From a virus, in the IMG/VR virus record IMGVR_UViG_3300030390_001877, positions 62,001 to 126,000 of that record: a DNA stretch of 64,000 bases. One strand, written 5' to 3'. The notes below the pieces were generated by a model. The model had not been told where the DNA came from. It did not search any database and saw nothing but the letters and a program-made list of their open reading frames with translations. Positions 40,169 to 48,662 of the stretch are shown in pieces (position 1 is the first letter of the stretch; the number at the start of each line of letters is the position of its first letter). The position numbers and the translations under genes are program-made.

Positions 40169-41518
40169 ATGGATAATATTTTAAACATTTTAAAAGAGTT
40201 GGAAAACACTCCGAGTAGTAATGATAAACTTGCAATATTAAAACGTGAGGAAGGTAATACTGTTTTAAAAGAGGTGTTTCGTCTAGCATACAATACTACT
40301 ATCCAATTTGGGGTTAAGAAGATTCCTGACTATAAACAGGATAGTATTTACAACGTACAAATGAATAACTTTGAATATATGTGTAACCTTTTAAAACAAT
40401 TATCTTCACGAGAGTTAACAGGTGACAAGGCAAAATTTTCTATAAGCTACTTCTTATCTAGTGTAAGTGAAGCTACTGCAGAAGTGTTTATACGTATTCT
40501 TAAAAAGGATCTACGTTGTAATACAGGTAAATCTTTAGCGAATAAAGTTTGGAAAGGTTTGATTCCTGTGACACCTAGACAAGGTGCTTGTTCTATGAAC
40601 GAAAAGTCTCTAGAACGTATGAAGAATATTAAACATTTAGCAGTGGAGTTGAAATCAGACGGTTCTTATGCTGCGAGTGTTTGTAACGATAATTCAACAA
40701 TGCTATCTAGAAATGGTAACCCACTTGTAATAGAAAGTCTTTCTGAACACTTATCTTGTGGAGCATTCCACGGATTTGCTCTGGAAGGGGAGTTGGTGTA
40801 TTCTTTAGAAAAAGCAGAACGTGAAGCAGGTAATGGTGTTATCACAAAGATTGTGAAGGGTACTGCTTCTGAGGAAGAAAAAGGAGATGCTTTATACCAA
40901 GTGTGGGATTGTGTTGATCAGGAGCATTACTGTGCAAAAGGAGAATATCCTGTATCAAATACACAACGTAGATCGTTACTTGAAGGGATGATTTCTCAAT
41001 ACAACAAATGGTGTGATAGTAATAATGTCTCACCTAGAATACACCTTATTGAACGAAAAGAAAATGTAACTGTGGATGAGGCTTTTGAAATCTTCGAGCA
41101 GTATGTTAGAGAAGGCTTTGAAGGTGCGATCGCTAAAGATATGTCATCTACTTGGAAAGATGTAGGAAAACCTTCTTGGAACATAAAGATCAAAAGAAAA
41201 GAGACTGCCGACCTAAAAGTAGTTGGTTGGTATAAAGGTGAAATTGGTACAAAGTATGAGAACTTTTTGGGAGGATTTCATTGCGAATCAAGTTGTGGGA
41301 AGATAAAGGTCAATGTTGGAAGTGGATTTTCTGATGAAGAACGTTTTACTTTACCAGAGAATCTGCCAGAAGTTATTGAAGTTGAGTATGACTCTGTTAC
41401 GGAAGATAAGAAAACTAAACAGAAAAGTTTATTCCTACCTATTTACAAACGTCCACGTTATGATAAGATAGAGTCAGATTCGTATGAAGATATTTTAGAT
41501 AAACAACGTATTAAATGA
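40169..41518 (+). CDS. ATP-dependent DNA ligase
   Basis: 449 residues. Motif I is LAVELKSDGSY, with the AMP-accepting Lys in K-S-D-G. Motif III region FHGFALEGELVY, motif IV GFEGAIAKD, motif V WNIKIKRKETADLKVVGWYKG. The C-terminal OB-fold includes GKIKVNVGSGFSDEER. An N-terminal helical region precedes catalysis, like T4-type ligases. It seals nicks after replication and recombination. Good ribosome site (GAGAGGAG). Confidence 0.92.
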   Translation: MDNILNILKELENTPSSNDKLAILKREEGNTVLKEVFRLAYNTTIQFGVKKIPDYKQDSIYNVQMNNFEYMCNLLKQLSSRELTGDKAKFSISYFLSSVSEATAEVFIRILKKDLRCNTGKSLANKVWKGLIPVTPRQGACSMNEKSLERMKNIKHLAVELKSDGSYAASVCNDNSTMLSRNGNPLVIESLSEHLSCGAFHGFALEGELVYSLEKAEREAGNGVITKIVKGTASEEEKGDALYQVWDCVDQEHYCAKGEYPVSNTQRRSLLEGMISQYNKWCDSNNVSPRIHLIERKENVTVDEAFEIFEQYVREGFEGAIAKDMSSTWKDVGKPSWNIKIKRKETADLKVVGWYKGEIGTKYENFLGGFHCESSCGKIKVNVGSGFSDEERFTLPENLPEVIEVEYDSVTEDKKTKQKSLFLPIYKRPRYDKIESDSYEDILDKQRIK

Positions 41519-41527
41519 GGAGAAAAT

Positions 41528-42652
41528 ATGACTGCAATGATTACACCTAAACAAGATTTATATATGGACGGCACAGAAGATTGTTTTGCAAAGAAAGGTA
41601 AGTGGTATGTGAGCAAAGGACAAGATAAGTTTGGTGATTTTATGTTTATTGATGAGATGAAGCAAGATCATTATTACGAAGAAGATAATTTAAACAAAGA
41701 CTTCCACACAATTGATTTTGAGAAAGGGTTTTCTTATAAATTTAAAGATCAAGAATATTCTATTAAGGATTATAAGTGGGGATGTGAAACTAAAGTTCCT
41801 GTAGAGACTTGTGTTATCTGTATTGAAAGAGGTTATTGGGAAATCACACGTTACTCAAATGAAAAGGAGAAATCTATTTTATCAAGTTTCCCTGTTCCAG
41901 AAAATAATAGCCCAAAATACAACCCTGTGAAGAATATCTCTCGGGAAAAGTATTATCGTTGTGCAAAACGTAATCCTAATCTCTGTGATCAGTTTAATTC
42001 TGATAAAGGTATTCTTTTTATGAGTGAGTCTTCTTGTGGAAAGTATTACTATTGGGAAGGGTATAATTCTGATAATAGTATCATCTATCTCCGAGGAGAG
42101 AAATCTTGGGTGGAGGGTAAGTATGTGAAGGCAGTAGCTGCTAAAAGTAAGAAACCCAGAGAGGTAAGTAGTGATGTGAAGAGGGTTATTGATAAGATTA
42201 AGGATAATTTGAAAGAGGAGGTGGTTTCAGGAGAAAGTAAAACCTCCCGCTTTGAGGTTAATGAAAATGGAAGTTTAGCTATACCTAAGGGTATGACTGC
42301 TAATGAAGTAATGGAGTATATTTGTGATTATGTAGATTACTTAGATGAGTGTGAAAAAGATGTCCTTAAAAGTAAAGAAGACGAGGAAAATCTATCTACT
42401 TGGACAGATAAACATTATGATTTCAATTATACTTTGACAGAAGAAGATATTGAGAAGGGTATTCTTAAGATCGATCCTTACTTTGTTAACCGAATGTGGA
42501 GAATTAATTCTTGGGATGATACAGGGGCTGCTTTCCATAGCCTGAAGAACTATGCTAGAATCTGTAACGGGAAGAATCCTTTAGAACGGGATTTGAAAAG
42601 CTTATATAAACAGGTTAAAAGATTATGTGAATTACATAAGGTTGAGTTATGA
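41528..42652 (+). CDS. Unknown protein, 374 aa
   Basis: Repeated short Tyr/Lys/Asp-rich strands (CFAKKGKWYVSKGQDKFGDF, SYKFKDQEYSIKDYKWG, GKYYYWEGYNSDNSIIYLRG) suggest several SH3-like units in the first 200 residues. A separate helical C-terminus reads KIDPYFVNRMWRINSWDDTG, then NPLERDLKSLYKQVKRLCEL. No enzyme motif recognised. Confidence 0.55.
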   Translation: MTAMITPKQDLYMDGTEDCFAKKGKWYVSKGQDKFGDFMFIDEMKQDHYYEEDNLNKDFHTIDFEKGFSYKFKDQEYSIKDYKWGCETKVPVETCVICIERGYWEITRYSNEKEKSILSSFPVPENNSPKYNPVKNISREKYYRCAKRNPNLCDQFNSDKGILFMSESSCGKYYYWEGYNSDNSIIYLRGEKSWVEGKYVKAVAAKSKKPREVSSDVKRVIDKIKDNLKEEVVSGESKTSRFEVNENGSLAIPKGMTANEVMEYICDYVDYLDECEKDVLKSKEDEENLSTWTDKHYDFNYTLTEEDIEKGILKIDPYFVNRMWRINSWDDTGAAFHSLKNYARICNGKNPLERDLKSLYKQVKRLCELHKVEL

Positions 42653-42912
42653 TACTTTTATTTTTCACACAAATGTTAGCTTCTGCAGGATATGTTCTTT
42701 TCAGGTGCTTGCAACAACTTAACAGTGTTTATCTGAGATGGTTGTGGATACTTCCTACAAGCTTGTGTATAGCTCTGTGCGAGGTGTTTGTTATCCAGAT
42801 GATTGCTACCTCAGATTTATCTAAGATGTGGCTGGTGTTGAGTACAGGACTTGGTGGGACGATTGGTTGCTTTGGTGCAATGTATATTTCGAATAAGTGG
42901 GGTAAGAAATGA
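42649..42912 (+). CDS. Small membrane protein, 87 aa
   Basis: Three to four hydrophobic segments (LLFFTQMLASAGYVLFRCL, WILPTSLCIALCEVFVIQM, VLSTGLGGTIGCFGAMYI). Ends in NKWGKK, cytoplasmic by the positive-inside rule. Function unknown. Confidence 0.58.
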   Translation: MILLFFTQMLASAGYVLFRCLQQLNSVYLRWLWILPTSLCIALCEVFVIQMIATSDLSKMWLVLSTGLGGTIGCFGAMYISNKWGKK

Positions 42913-43097
42913 ATGAGACTTTAGATAAACAGTTAATAAAATCTGTCATAAAAGAGATGATTGAGAAAGGAGAAATTACTCTGAGACTAGATACCACTAT
43001 GTACCAGTTTGATTATGGTAACAATGTCACTAATGCAGAAGATGTTAAAAATATTATGGACGATGTAGATATTATCATGGAGGTATCAGATGACTAA
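42909..43097 (+). CDS. Unknown protein, 62 aa
   Basis: MNETLDKQLIKSVIKEMIEK, helical N-terminus and acidic C-terminus (VKNIMDDVDIIMEVSDD). ATGA-coupled to its neighbour. Confidence 0.52.
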   Translation: MNETLDKQLIKSVIKEMIEKGEITLRLDTTMYQFDYGNNVTNAEDVKNIMDDVDIIMEVSDD

Positions 43098-43326
43098 GAA
43101 AGATTTATCTGAAATGCGTAATACTTTTGATATGGGAGAACTTGATGAATGGTTTGAAAATAATCAACATCATTACGTCCTTGTGAAGAAAGATGAACTT
43201 AAATCTTTAGAAGAGTCTCTAGATGAAGCTAATGACCTTTTATGTAGAGTATGGGATTCAGGTATCAAACTGGATGAACTTGAGACACCTATTCACGAAT
43301 ATTTAGTGGGAGCGAGTAATGAGTAG
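43090..43326 (+). CDS. Unknown protein, 78 aa
   Basis: MTKKDLSEMRNTFDMGELDE, then a heptad-like YVLVKKDELKSLEESLDEAN segment. Overlaps both neighbours. Unknown. Confidence 0.52.
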   Translation: MTKKDLSEMRNTFDMGELDEWFENNQHHYVLVKKDELKSLEESLDEANDLLCRVWDSGIKLDELETPIHEYLVGASNE

Positions 43327-43519
43327 ACCTTTATATGTTGATGGAAAGGATTTGGAAAGTTTACAACAAGAATCTTTCTTAGACTCTGATAGGGTGGTAT
43401 ATAACCTTGTAGAAGATATTATCTGTTTAAAAGAAGAACTTTCTCAAGCAATAGATATTATTGAAGAGTGCGGTATTGATTACGAAGAAATGTTATCTTA
43501 CAGAGAGGATTACAAATGA
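43319..43519 (+). CDS. Unknown protein, 66 aa
   Basis: MSRPLYVDGKDLESLQQESF, coiled-coil-like CLKEELSQAIDIIEECGID. It resembles the preceding protein in layout, suggesting duplication. Unknown. Confidence 0.52.
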   Translation: MSRPLYVDGKDLESLQQESFLDSDRVVYNLVEDIICLKEELSQAIDIIEECGIDYEEMLSYREDYK

Positions 43520-43713
43520 AAAGAAAGAATGCTTTACACGAAGGTCTCTACGAAGAGGTCTCTATTGAAGAACAGAGAATCTTGTTTGAAGAGTTAGAAA
43601 CTTCCTTGCGAGAGGCAAGAGAGGATTTTGAGAAGAGTAAACGTAACCTTAAGGCGTGTGAAGCTGCGAAAGAGTGGTTTTTAGAAGAGAGTGATTTGGA
43701 GGGAGAGGAATGA
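43516..43713 (+). CDS. Unknown coiled-coil protein, 65 aa
   Basis: MKRKNALHEGLYEEVSIEEQ, then a long Glu/Arg/Lys coil (ETSLREAREDFEKSKRNLKA). Coupled overlaps. Unknown. Confidence 0.52.
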   Translation: MKRKNALHEGLYEEVSIEEQRILFEELETSLREAREDFEKSKRNLKACEAAKEWFLEESDLEGEE

Positions 43714-43928
43714 TGTCTGAGTGGAAAGTACTTTTAAAGAGAGATGTTGTTGAAGAGAAGGTTATTACTTTGAGTAAGGAGGAATTCTCTTCTCAAAAAG
43801 AAGCTAACAAATACGTTGCTGAAGCTATGCAGAACTTTAGTTTCGGAGAGATAAACTTCCCTATAACTTTTAATGAAGAAGTTATAACAGTGGAAGGTGA
43901 GTATTCGGATTATTGGTTGGAGGAATAA
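43710..43928 (+). CDS. Unknown protein, 72 aa
   Basis: Starts at tandem ATGs (MMSEWKVLLKRDVVEEKVIT). Small alpha/beta protein with NKYVAEAMQNFSFGEINFP. Unknown. Confidence 0.52.
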   Translation: MMSEWKVLLKRDVVEEKVITLSKEEFSSQKEANKYVAEAMQNFSFGEINFPITFNEEVITVEGEYSDYWLEE

Positions 43929-43930
43929 TA

Positions 43931-44122
43931 ATGACTAGTGAAGTGGAAAACATTTGTGAAGCATATAATTCTGCAATAGAGTTTGCTTTGGAAGAGAGAT
44001 CTGATACAGCGCAATATTTTCTTCAACTTTGGATGGAAGGTTGTTGGCCTGAGATTAAAGAAGAGTTTCCAAAGTTTAATTTGAGTACGGCTGTTTCCTG
44101 TGGGTATGTTGAGGAAGATTGA
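43931..44122 (+). CDS. Unknown protein, 63 aa
   Basis: MTSEVENICEAYNSAIEFAL. Acidic helix followed by YFLQLWMEGCWPEIKEEFPK. The ATG is preceded by GGAGGAATAATA, deciding the start. Unknown. Confidence 0.52.
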   Translation: MTSEVENICEAYNSAIEFALEERSDTAQYFLQLWMEGCWPEIKEEFPKFNLSTAVSCGYVEED

Positions 44123-44403
44123 TGAAAAAGTATTTTCTAAAGTATGAGATTGGAGCGGGTATGTTTGGTACAGAATTGTACGAAGCGTCCACCCTTGAAA
44201 AGGCAGAAGAATATGCGAGGGATGCTTGTATTGATTTGGCAAGTAGTTATGGCTATTATCAAGATATGGATTATTTCGGGGAGATGGACTCTGTTGCAAA
44301 CGAAAATTCTTGGGATGAAGATGATCAGGAATATACTGATATTGGATTCTTAGAGTATTTTGCAGAAGAGTACGACCCTGAAGAACATGATGATTTATTG
44401 TAG
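44122..44403 (+). CDS. Unknown acidic protein, 93 aa
   Basis: MKKYFLKYEIGAGMFGTELY. The segment EASTLEKAEEYARDACIDLA matches the small family of phage proteins with an A-x-x-Y-A helix. The C-terminus is very acidic. Start overlaps the previous stop (TGATG). Confidence 0.52.
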   Translation: MKKYFLKYEIGAGMFGTELYEASTLEKAEEYARDACIDLASSYGYYQDMDYFGEMDSVANENSWDEDDQEYTDIGFLEYFAEEYDPEEHDDLL

Positions 44404-44415
44404 AGGAGAAGATTG

Positions 44416-44613
44416 ATGAAATTCGAATCACTATTAGAAGAAGGTAAGTATAAGGTTTTATACGACGAAGGTAATATCGAGATACTTCGGTACGGTGAAC
44501 CTTGGAGGAATGAGACAGGTGATGGATTTCTTCATGCGTTGTTGATGTCACACATAGATTTAGAGATGGAATTATTTGAAATGAAAAAGGTATTTAGAGG
44601 AGAAGGAAATTGA
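44416..44613 (+). CDS. Unknown protein, 65 aa
   Basis: MKFESLLEEGKYKVLYDEGN, then RYGEPWRNETGDGFLHALLM. GAGGAGAA precedes the ATG. Unknown. Confidence 0.52.
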   Translation: MKFESLLEEGKYKVLYDEGNIEILRYGEPWRNETGDGFLHALLMSHIDLEMELFEMKKVFRGEGN

Positions 44614-45041
44614 GTAAATTAACACCACAAGATTATATTTATAAAAGTATTATTGAAGATGTGTTGGGTTGTCAGGACGATATCACTTTAAACTGTACAT
44701 TAACGTTATTTAATGCTTCTGAAATTTATAATAATCCTGAAGAGTACTTTACAGGGACGGATTACCCAAGAGATTATATTTATGAAGCTACTTATGAATA
44801 TCGTCATACTGGGGAGGCGTGTAATCTTTACTCTAATAAAAGTAGCCGTCATTATGATGACACTTTCGTTGTGAAACAGATAGAAGATGTTTGGGTTGGG
44901 TGGACTTACTGGACAGGAGGAGGAAAACATGGAGAACCTGAAGCAATTGATTGGATTAGTGACGCTGAGTTTGTAAAGGTACAATCTGAGGAAGTGGTTA
45001 CTGTTGTGAAGAGGACTTTTAAGAGAGGAGAGGAAATTTGA
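44610..45041 (+). CDS. Unknown protein, 143 aa, TTG start
   Basis: TTG start overlapping the previous stop (TTGA). Contains YEATYEYRHTGEACNLYSNK and VWVGWTYWTGGGKHGEPEAI. The YWTGGGKHGEPE-x-I segment is conserved-looking and recurs in small phage proteins of unknown role. Confidence 0.57.
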   Translation: MSKLTPQDYIYKSIIEDVLGCQDDITLNCTLTLFNASEIYNNPEEYFTGTDYPRDYIYEATYEYRHTGEACNLYSNKSSRHYDDTFVVKQIEDVWVGWTYWTGGGKHGEPEAIDWISDAEFVKVQSEEVVTVVKRTFKRGEEI

Positions 45042-45238
45042 GTAAGCTAGTTATTTACCGAGAAGGGACTAAATCTGAGATGAAAGATAAATACCCTTCA
45101 GCAGATGTTTATCTTAACGTGAAACGTAGAAGTTTTGATGATATACAAGGAATGCGTTTTACAGAGATAGTTGTTTGTGAAGGGTGTACTACTTTAGACG
45201 AGTTGAGTGCTAAGAAATTTTTAATTGAAGGAGAGTGA
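45038..45238 (+). CDS. Unknown protein, 66 aa, TTG start
   Basis: Starts TTG in a TTGA overlap behind GAGAGGAGAGG. MSKLVIYREGTKSEMKDKYP, a small alpha/beta protein. Unknown. Confidence 0.5.
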   Translation: MSKLVIYREGTKSEMKDKYPSADVYLNVKRRSFDDIQGMRFTEIVVCEGCTTLDELSAKKFLIEGE

Positions 45239-46221
45239 ATTTGAGTAATATTAAGTTGAAGAATAACCCTGAGTTAGTGGAAGCTATTGAGAAAGTGTTA
45301 AATTCTGGGGAGAGTATCCGTTCTGCTGCGAGGGAAGTGCTGGGGTCAGAGACCCGAGAGAGTTCAATTCGTGCAGCGATTAAACGTGGGGATGTGGTTG
45401 TGGGAGGAGGGACCGTCAATGATTTACGTAACATCCCTAAACCTAAAGTCCTAATCTTGGACATAGAAAGTTCTCCTTTAAAATCATACACTTGGAGTCT
45501 CTTTAACAATTTCGTAGCTTTGAACCAAGTTAACGCAGAGTGGTTTTTATTATCTTACTCTGCAAAGTGGTTAGGGGAAGATGAAATATTCTATGACGAC
45601 ATGCGTGGGAAGGTTGATTCTGAGGACGATACCCATTTGTTAGCACAGTTGTGGCAACTACTCAATGATGCCGATATAGTGGTAGGGCAAAATAGTAAAC
45701 GTTTTGATACTAAGAAGATTAATGCACGATTCATTATGAATGGTTATAAGCCACCTTCTAGTTATAAACAGATTGACACGTTGGAAATTGCTAAACGTCA
45801 TTTTGCTTTTACATCCAATAAACTTGAGTGGCTTAGTGATAAATTAAATCAGAATTACAAGAAACTTAGTCATAGTAACTTCGCAGGGTTTGAGTTGTGG
45901 AAAGGTATGTTAGAGGATAATATTGATGCTTGGGAAGAGTGTGAAGATTACAATAAGCATGATGTGTTAGCTACAGAAGAGCTATATCTGACATTAGCAC
46001 CTTGGGACAGTAAGCACCCTAACTTTAACCTTTATCACCACGAAAGTGAGCATATTTGTCGATGTGGTAGTAAGAATGTAGTACGTCACGGTTATGCTTA
46101 TACAGGTAAGAGTAAATTCCAAAGATGGCGTTGTGAAGATTGTGGTGCTGAATCTCGGGACAGTATTAATCTATTTGATAAAGAAAAACGTAAATCTTTA
46201 CATCTAAATATAATTAACTAG
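45235..46221 (+). CDS. DEDD 3'-5' exonuclease with N-terminal helices and C-terminal zinc ribbon
   Basis: 328 residues. KVLILDIESSPLKSY is Exo I, VVGQNSKRFDTKKINARF Exo II, ECEDYNKHDVLATEELY Exo III: an RNase H-like DEDDy exonuclease akin to the proofreading domain of family B polymerases, but with no polymerase attached. The first 65 residues form a small helical domain (SIRSAAREVLGSETRESSIR), possibly DNA-binding. The C-terminus C-R-C-G-S-K-N...W-R-C-E-D-C-G is a zinc ribbon. Start GTG, or TTG two codons later. Confidence 0.82.
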   Translation: MNLSNIKLKNNPELVEAIEKVLNSGESIRSAAREVLGSETRESSIRAAIKRGDVVVGGGTVNDLRNIPKPKVLILDIESSPLKSYTWSLFNNFVALNQVNAEWFLLSYSAKWLGEDEIFYDDMRGKVDSEDDTHLLAQLWQLLNDADIVVGQNSKRFDTKKINARFIMNGYKPPSSYKQIDTLEIAKRHFAFTSNKLEWLSDKLNQNYKKLSHSNFAGFELWKGMLEDNIDAWEECEDYNKHDVLATEELYLTLAPWDSKHPNFNLYHHESEHICRCGSKNVVRHGYAYTGKSKFQRWRCEDCGAESRDSINLFDKEKRKSLHLNIIN

Positions 46222-46250
46222 TTGACAAACAATCCACCTCTCTGTAATAT
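46222..46250 (+). promoter_or_regulatory. Promoter with 8-bp dyad around -10
   Basis: TTGACA, 17 bp, TAATAT. CCTCTCTG (end of spacer) and CAGAGAGG (after the expected start) form a perfect 8-bp inverted repeat; the -10 box and start site are in its loop. It drives the membrane genes and rdgC. Confidence 0.85.
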
Positions 46251-46344
46251 ACATCTTATCGCAGAGAGGATACCCTTAAAGGATAACACTTTCCCAAAAG
46301 GAATACGCTTGTCAGAAGATTAACATTTTAACAGGAGAATATTT

Positions 46345-46530
46345 ATGAATCGTTTAGCAAAAGATTTCTTTATAAACACACTACTCGCCTTAGCAGGTAT
46401 ACATTTGTTTGGGGAGGGTCTAGACTTTATAGAACATGTAATTATCGGATTATGTACTATACTTTTCGTAAGAGGTGGGTACTATTTTATTAAAGAAGGT
46501 TTCAAACACTTATTTGGAGAAGATAAATGA
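46345..46530 (+). CDS. Small membrane protein, 61 aa
   Basis: Two hydrophobic segments (FFINTLLALAGIHLFG; HVIIGLCTILFVRGGYYFI). ATGA-coupled to the next gene. Good ribosome site (ACAGGAGAA). Unknown. Confidence 0.58.
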   Translation: MNRLAKDFFINTLLALAGIHLFGEGLDFIEHVIIGLCTILFVRGGYYFIKEGFKHLFGEDK

Positions 46531-46745
46531 AAACTATAGCAGCAATTTTAGGAATAATTTTTATGTTCGTAGGTATAGTAGGACTTTGGTCAGCATCCTT
46601 TTTATGGGTAGGTCACGCTATCTATGAACTGATTAAAACTGACCAAGGGTTCTTTACGGTATTCTTTAGCAATTTAGGTTTATGGGTAGTACAGATGTTA
46701 CTAAGCTGGTTACTACTAATAGTTGGTCGTGTTGCAGTAGATTAA
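46527..46745 (+). CDS. Small membrane protein, 72 aa
   Basis: MKTIAAILGIIFMFVGIVGL and a second hydrophobic half (LGLWVVQMLLSWLLLIVGRV). Likely two or three membrane helices. Unknown. Confidence 0.58.
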   Translation: MKTIAAILGIIFMFVGIVGLWSASFLWVGHAIYELIKTDQGFFTVFFSNLGLWVVQMLLSWLLLIVGRVAVD

Positions 46746-46783
46746 TATTTAACAAACAATCACAATCTAGGAGAAACAATTTT

Positions 46784-47668
46784 ATGAAACAATTTTCAGC
46801 ATACACATTCACAGGTAACTTGACTCTTTCAGAAGAAACAATCCTTGGTAAAGTATATCGTCCTTTATCAAAATTAGAGCATCAACAGGTAAGCTTCACA
46901 CCTTTGTTCGATGAAACTTATTTACAAGAGGTTTCTACCAAAAATACATCTTTTCAAGTAGCTAAAGTTTTACTTGAAACACGTAAAGAACCTGATAAGA
47001 ATGTACTCCGTGATAAAGTGGTGGAACGTTTACAAGAGAACCCTTCCCACGATCCAGAAGTTGTTGAAGAGGAAACCTATCAAGAGTTAAAACTTCTAGC
47101 AGGAACTAAACTCCAATCAACAATGGTGTTCGTGGATAATACTTCTGGTAAGATGTTACTATCTTGTACACGTAAACTTGCTGATGAGGTGATGGAAGAC
47201 TTATTAGAAGTTTTTGGTGGTGATTATGAGGAACTCACTCTTATCAAAAGTGAACCTGTAATCGGAGAGAAACTTCTTACAAAATGGGTGGCTTCTGATG
47301 AATTACCAGAACCTTTCTGTTTAGGAGAAACTACTCATCTAGGTAAACGTTCTGAATTAGATAAATCTCCGAAGAATGCTAATATCAAGATTGATAAGGT
47401 TTATGCTAATGATGAGGAAGTGTTGCAGCATATTTCTAATGGTAATGTGGTTAAATTAGTCCAGCTAGAATTTGACGGTTTGGTAGACCTGCTTTTAACA
47501 AGTGATATGTTTATCAAAGGTGTTAAATTTAAAGAGAGTGCTGCTTTCAAAGAAGATGTAGGTACTTCGGATAGTGTTAACTTTATGACACAACATCAGT
47601 TGCAACTACCATTAATTTTTGATATAGTTAATTCTTTAGAGAAAGAGTTCTCTGAAACAACAATTTAA
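46784..47668 (+). CDS. rdgC: RdgC-like recombination-associated protein
   Basis: 294 residues from the ATG behind GGAG. The order of blocks matches E. coli RdgC. LQSTMVFVDNTSGKMLLSCT aligns with the TMMWIDTVNGLIMVDC region. EKLLTKWVASDELPEPFCLG aligns with LTEWVRSGSAAQGFQLLD. EVLQHISNGNVVKLVQLEFD aligns with EITNHIEAGKVVTKLALDW. RdgC forms a ring around DNA and restrains RecA; a phage copy could shield or steer phage DNA recombination. Rare in phages as far as I know; likely from a proteobacterial host. Confidence 0.82.
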   Translation: MKQFSAYTFTGNLTLSEETILGKVYRPLSKLEHQQVSFTPLFDETYLQEVSTKNTSFQVAKVLLETRKEPDKNVLRDKVVERLQENPSHDPEVVEEETYQELKLLAGTKLQSTMVFVDNTSGKMLLSCTRKLADEVMEDLLEVFGGDYEELTLIKSEPVIGEKLLTKWVASDELPEPFCLGETTHLGKRSELDKSPKNANIKIDKVYANDEEVLQHISNGNVVKLVQLEFDGLVDLLLTSDMFIKGVKFKESAAFKEDVGTSDSVNFMTQHQLQLPLIFDIVNSLEKEFSETTI

Positions 47669-47681
47669 TCTTAAATAATCG

Positions 47682-47710
47682 TTGACAAACAGATGAGACT
47701 CTTGTAATAT
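47682..47710 (+). promoter_or_regulatory. Promoter for YccA-like gene
   Basis: TTGACA, 17 bp, TAATAT. GAGACTC and GGGTCTC pair (one T.G) around a 10-nt loop that contains the -10 box. Confidence 0.85.
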
Positions 47711-47745
47711 AGGGTCTCTTATTAAAAGTAAAAGGAAAATATTTA

Positions 47746-48306
47746 ATGTTAGAAGAAGTTTATAAAACACTGTCGATAGGTATCATAGTGACATTCTTAA
47801 GTTGTATGGCGTTCTTAGGTAATCAAATAAGTCCTGTACTAAATGTAGTAGGTTTTATCATAGCAGCCTTACTTGCTATGTGGAAACCTAATAAATATAC
47901 ATTTTACACATTCACTTTTGCAACTGGTATGTTATTATCCTTAAGTATACTACTAGTCAGTGTCAGTACTGTTATTGCAGCTATGGCAGGTACGGTGTTA
48001 ATCTTTGTAGGTTTAACTACCTATGTACTTAAGAGTGGGAAGGATTTCTCTGAATGGTTGAAGCCTTTGCTGTATGCTTTGATCGGATTAATAGTATTAC
48101 AACTTGCAAATTTATTCTTTTTAGGTAATGAAACTCTAGAATCAGTGACCAGTGTATTAGGTGTTATGATTTTCTCAGGGTTAATTCTTGCAGATACATC
48201 TCAAATCGTAAATGGCACTTTTAAAAATAAATATGAAGCTGCCTTATCAATGCATTTGAATATAGTAAACCTATTCTTACATATGCTAGGTGTGTTAGAA
48301 GACTAA
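47746..48306 (+). CDS. Bax-inhibitor-1/YccA-like membrane protein
   Basis: 186 residues with six or seven membrane helices. The C-terminal signature GLILADTSQIVNGTFKNKYE, then LSMHLNIVNLFLHMLGVLED, matches YccA/BI-1 (D-T-S-x-I, Y-x-x-A-x-x-x-H/Y-L-x-I-x-N-L-F). In E. coli, YccA binds and inhibits the membrane protease FtsH. A phage copy could protect phage membrane or secreted proteins or hold off cell death; that is inference. Own promoter before, terminator after. Confidence 0.82.
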   Translation: MLEEVYKTLSIGIIVTFLSCMAFLGNQISPVLNVVGFIIAALLAMWKPNKYTFYTFTFATGMLLSLSILLVSVSTVIAAMAGTVLIFVGLTTYVLKSGKDFSEWLKPLLYALIGLIVLQLANLFFLGNETLESVTSVLGVMIFSGLILADTSQIVNGTFKNKYEAALSMHLNIVNLFLHMLGVLED

Positions 48307-48319
48307 CCAATAAACATAG

Positions 48320-48346
48320 AAGCCTCTCTTCGGAGGGGTTTCCTTT
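48320..48346 (+). terminator. Terminator with UUCG loop after YccA-like gene
   Basis: AAGCCTCTC, TTCG, GAGGGGTTT, then TCCTTT: a 9-bp stem with two G.U pairs and a stable tetraloop. Confidence 0.82.
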
Positions 48347-48404
48347 AAGGAGAAATTATGACCCTAATTATAGATTTACTTTCAGAAGAAGTGAGGTCAT
48401 CTTT

Positions 48405-48662
48405 ATGAAACAAACTTTCGAATCAATATGGGAAGAACTCTTCCCTGATAACGAAACACATGACCCAGAAGGTTATATGACTTTAGAATAAGAATGTTCT
48501 AAGGAAGTCTACCAACATCAGATTGAATCTTTTAAACAGGTGATATCTCGTTTAGAAAATTACCCTTCTTGCATGAGTTGTTATCTTACCCAAGAAGAAA
48601 TGGTAATAGGTAATAGTATGAAAGAGAATCTGATACGTATTTTGAAGGAGGAGGTGTTGTGA
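48405..48662 (+). pseudogene. Small gene with in-frame TAA (broken, readthrough, or two peptides)
   Basis: MKQTFESIWEELFPDNETHD... reads 28 codons to TAA (48489-48491). The same frame then continues for 56 sense codons (ECSKEVYQHQIESFKQVISR to KEEVL) to TGA. Composition is typical of the neighbouring small genes throughout. GAAGTGAGG precedes the start. Either a nonsense mutation, a sequencing error, or stop readthrough. A 16-codon frame (48358-48408) lies just upstream and overlaps it. Confidence 0.6.

Noticed and set aside
43910-44551. 213-aa minus-strand frame
   Set aside because: His/Ser/Arg-rich shadow of three plus-strand genes with proper starts and overlaps.
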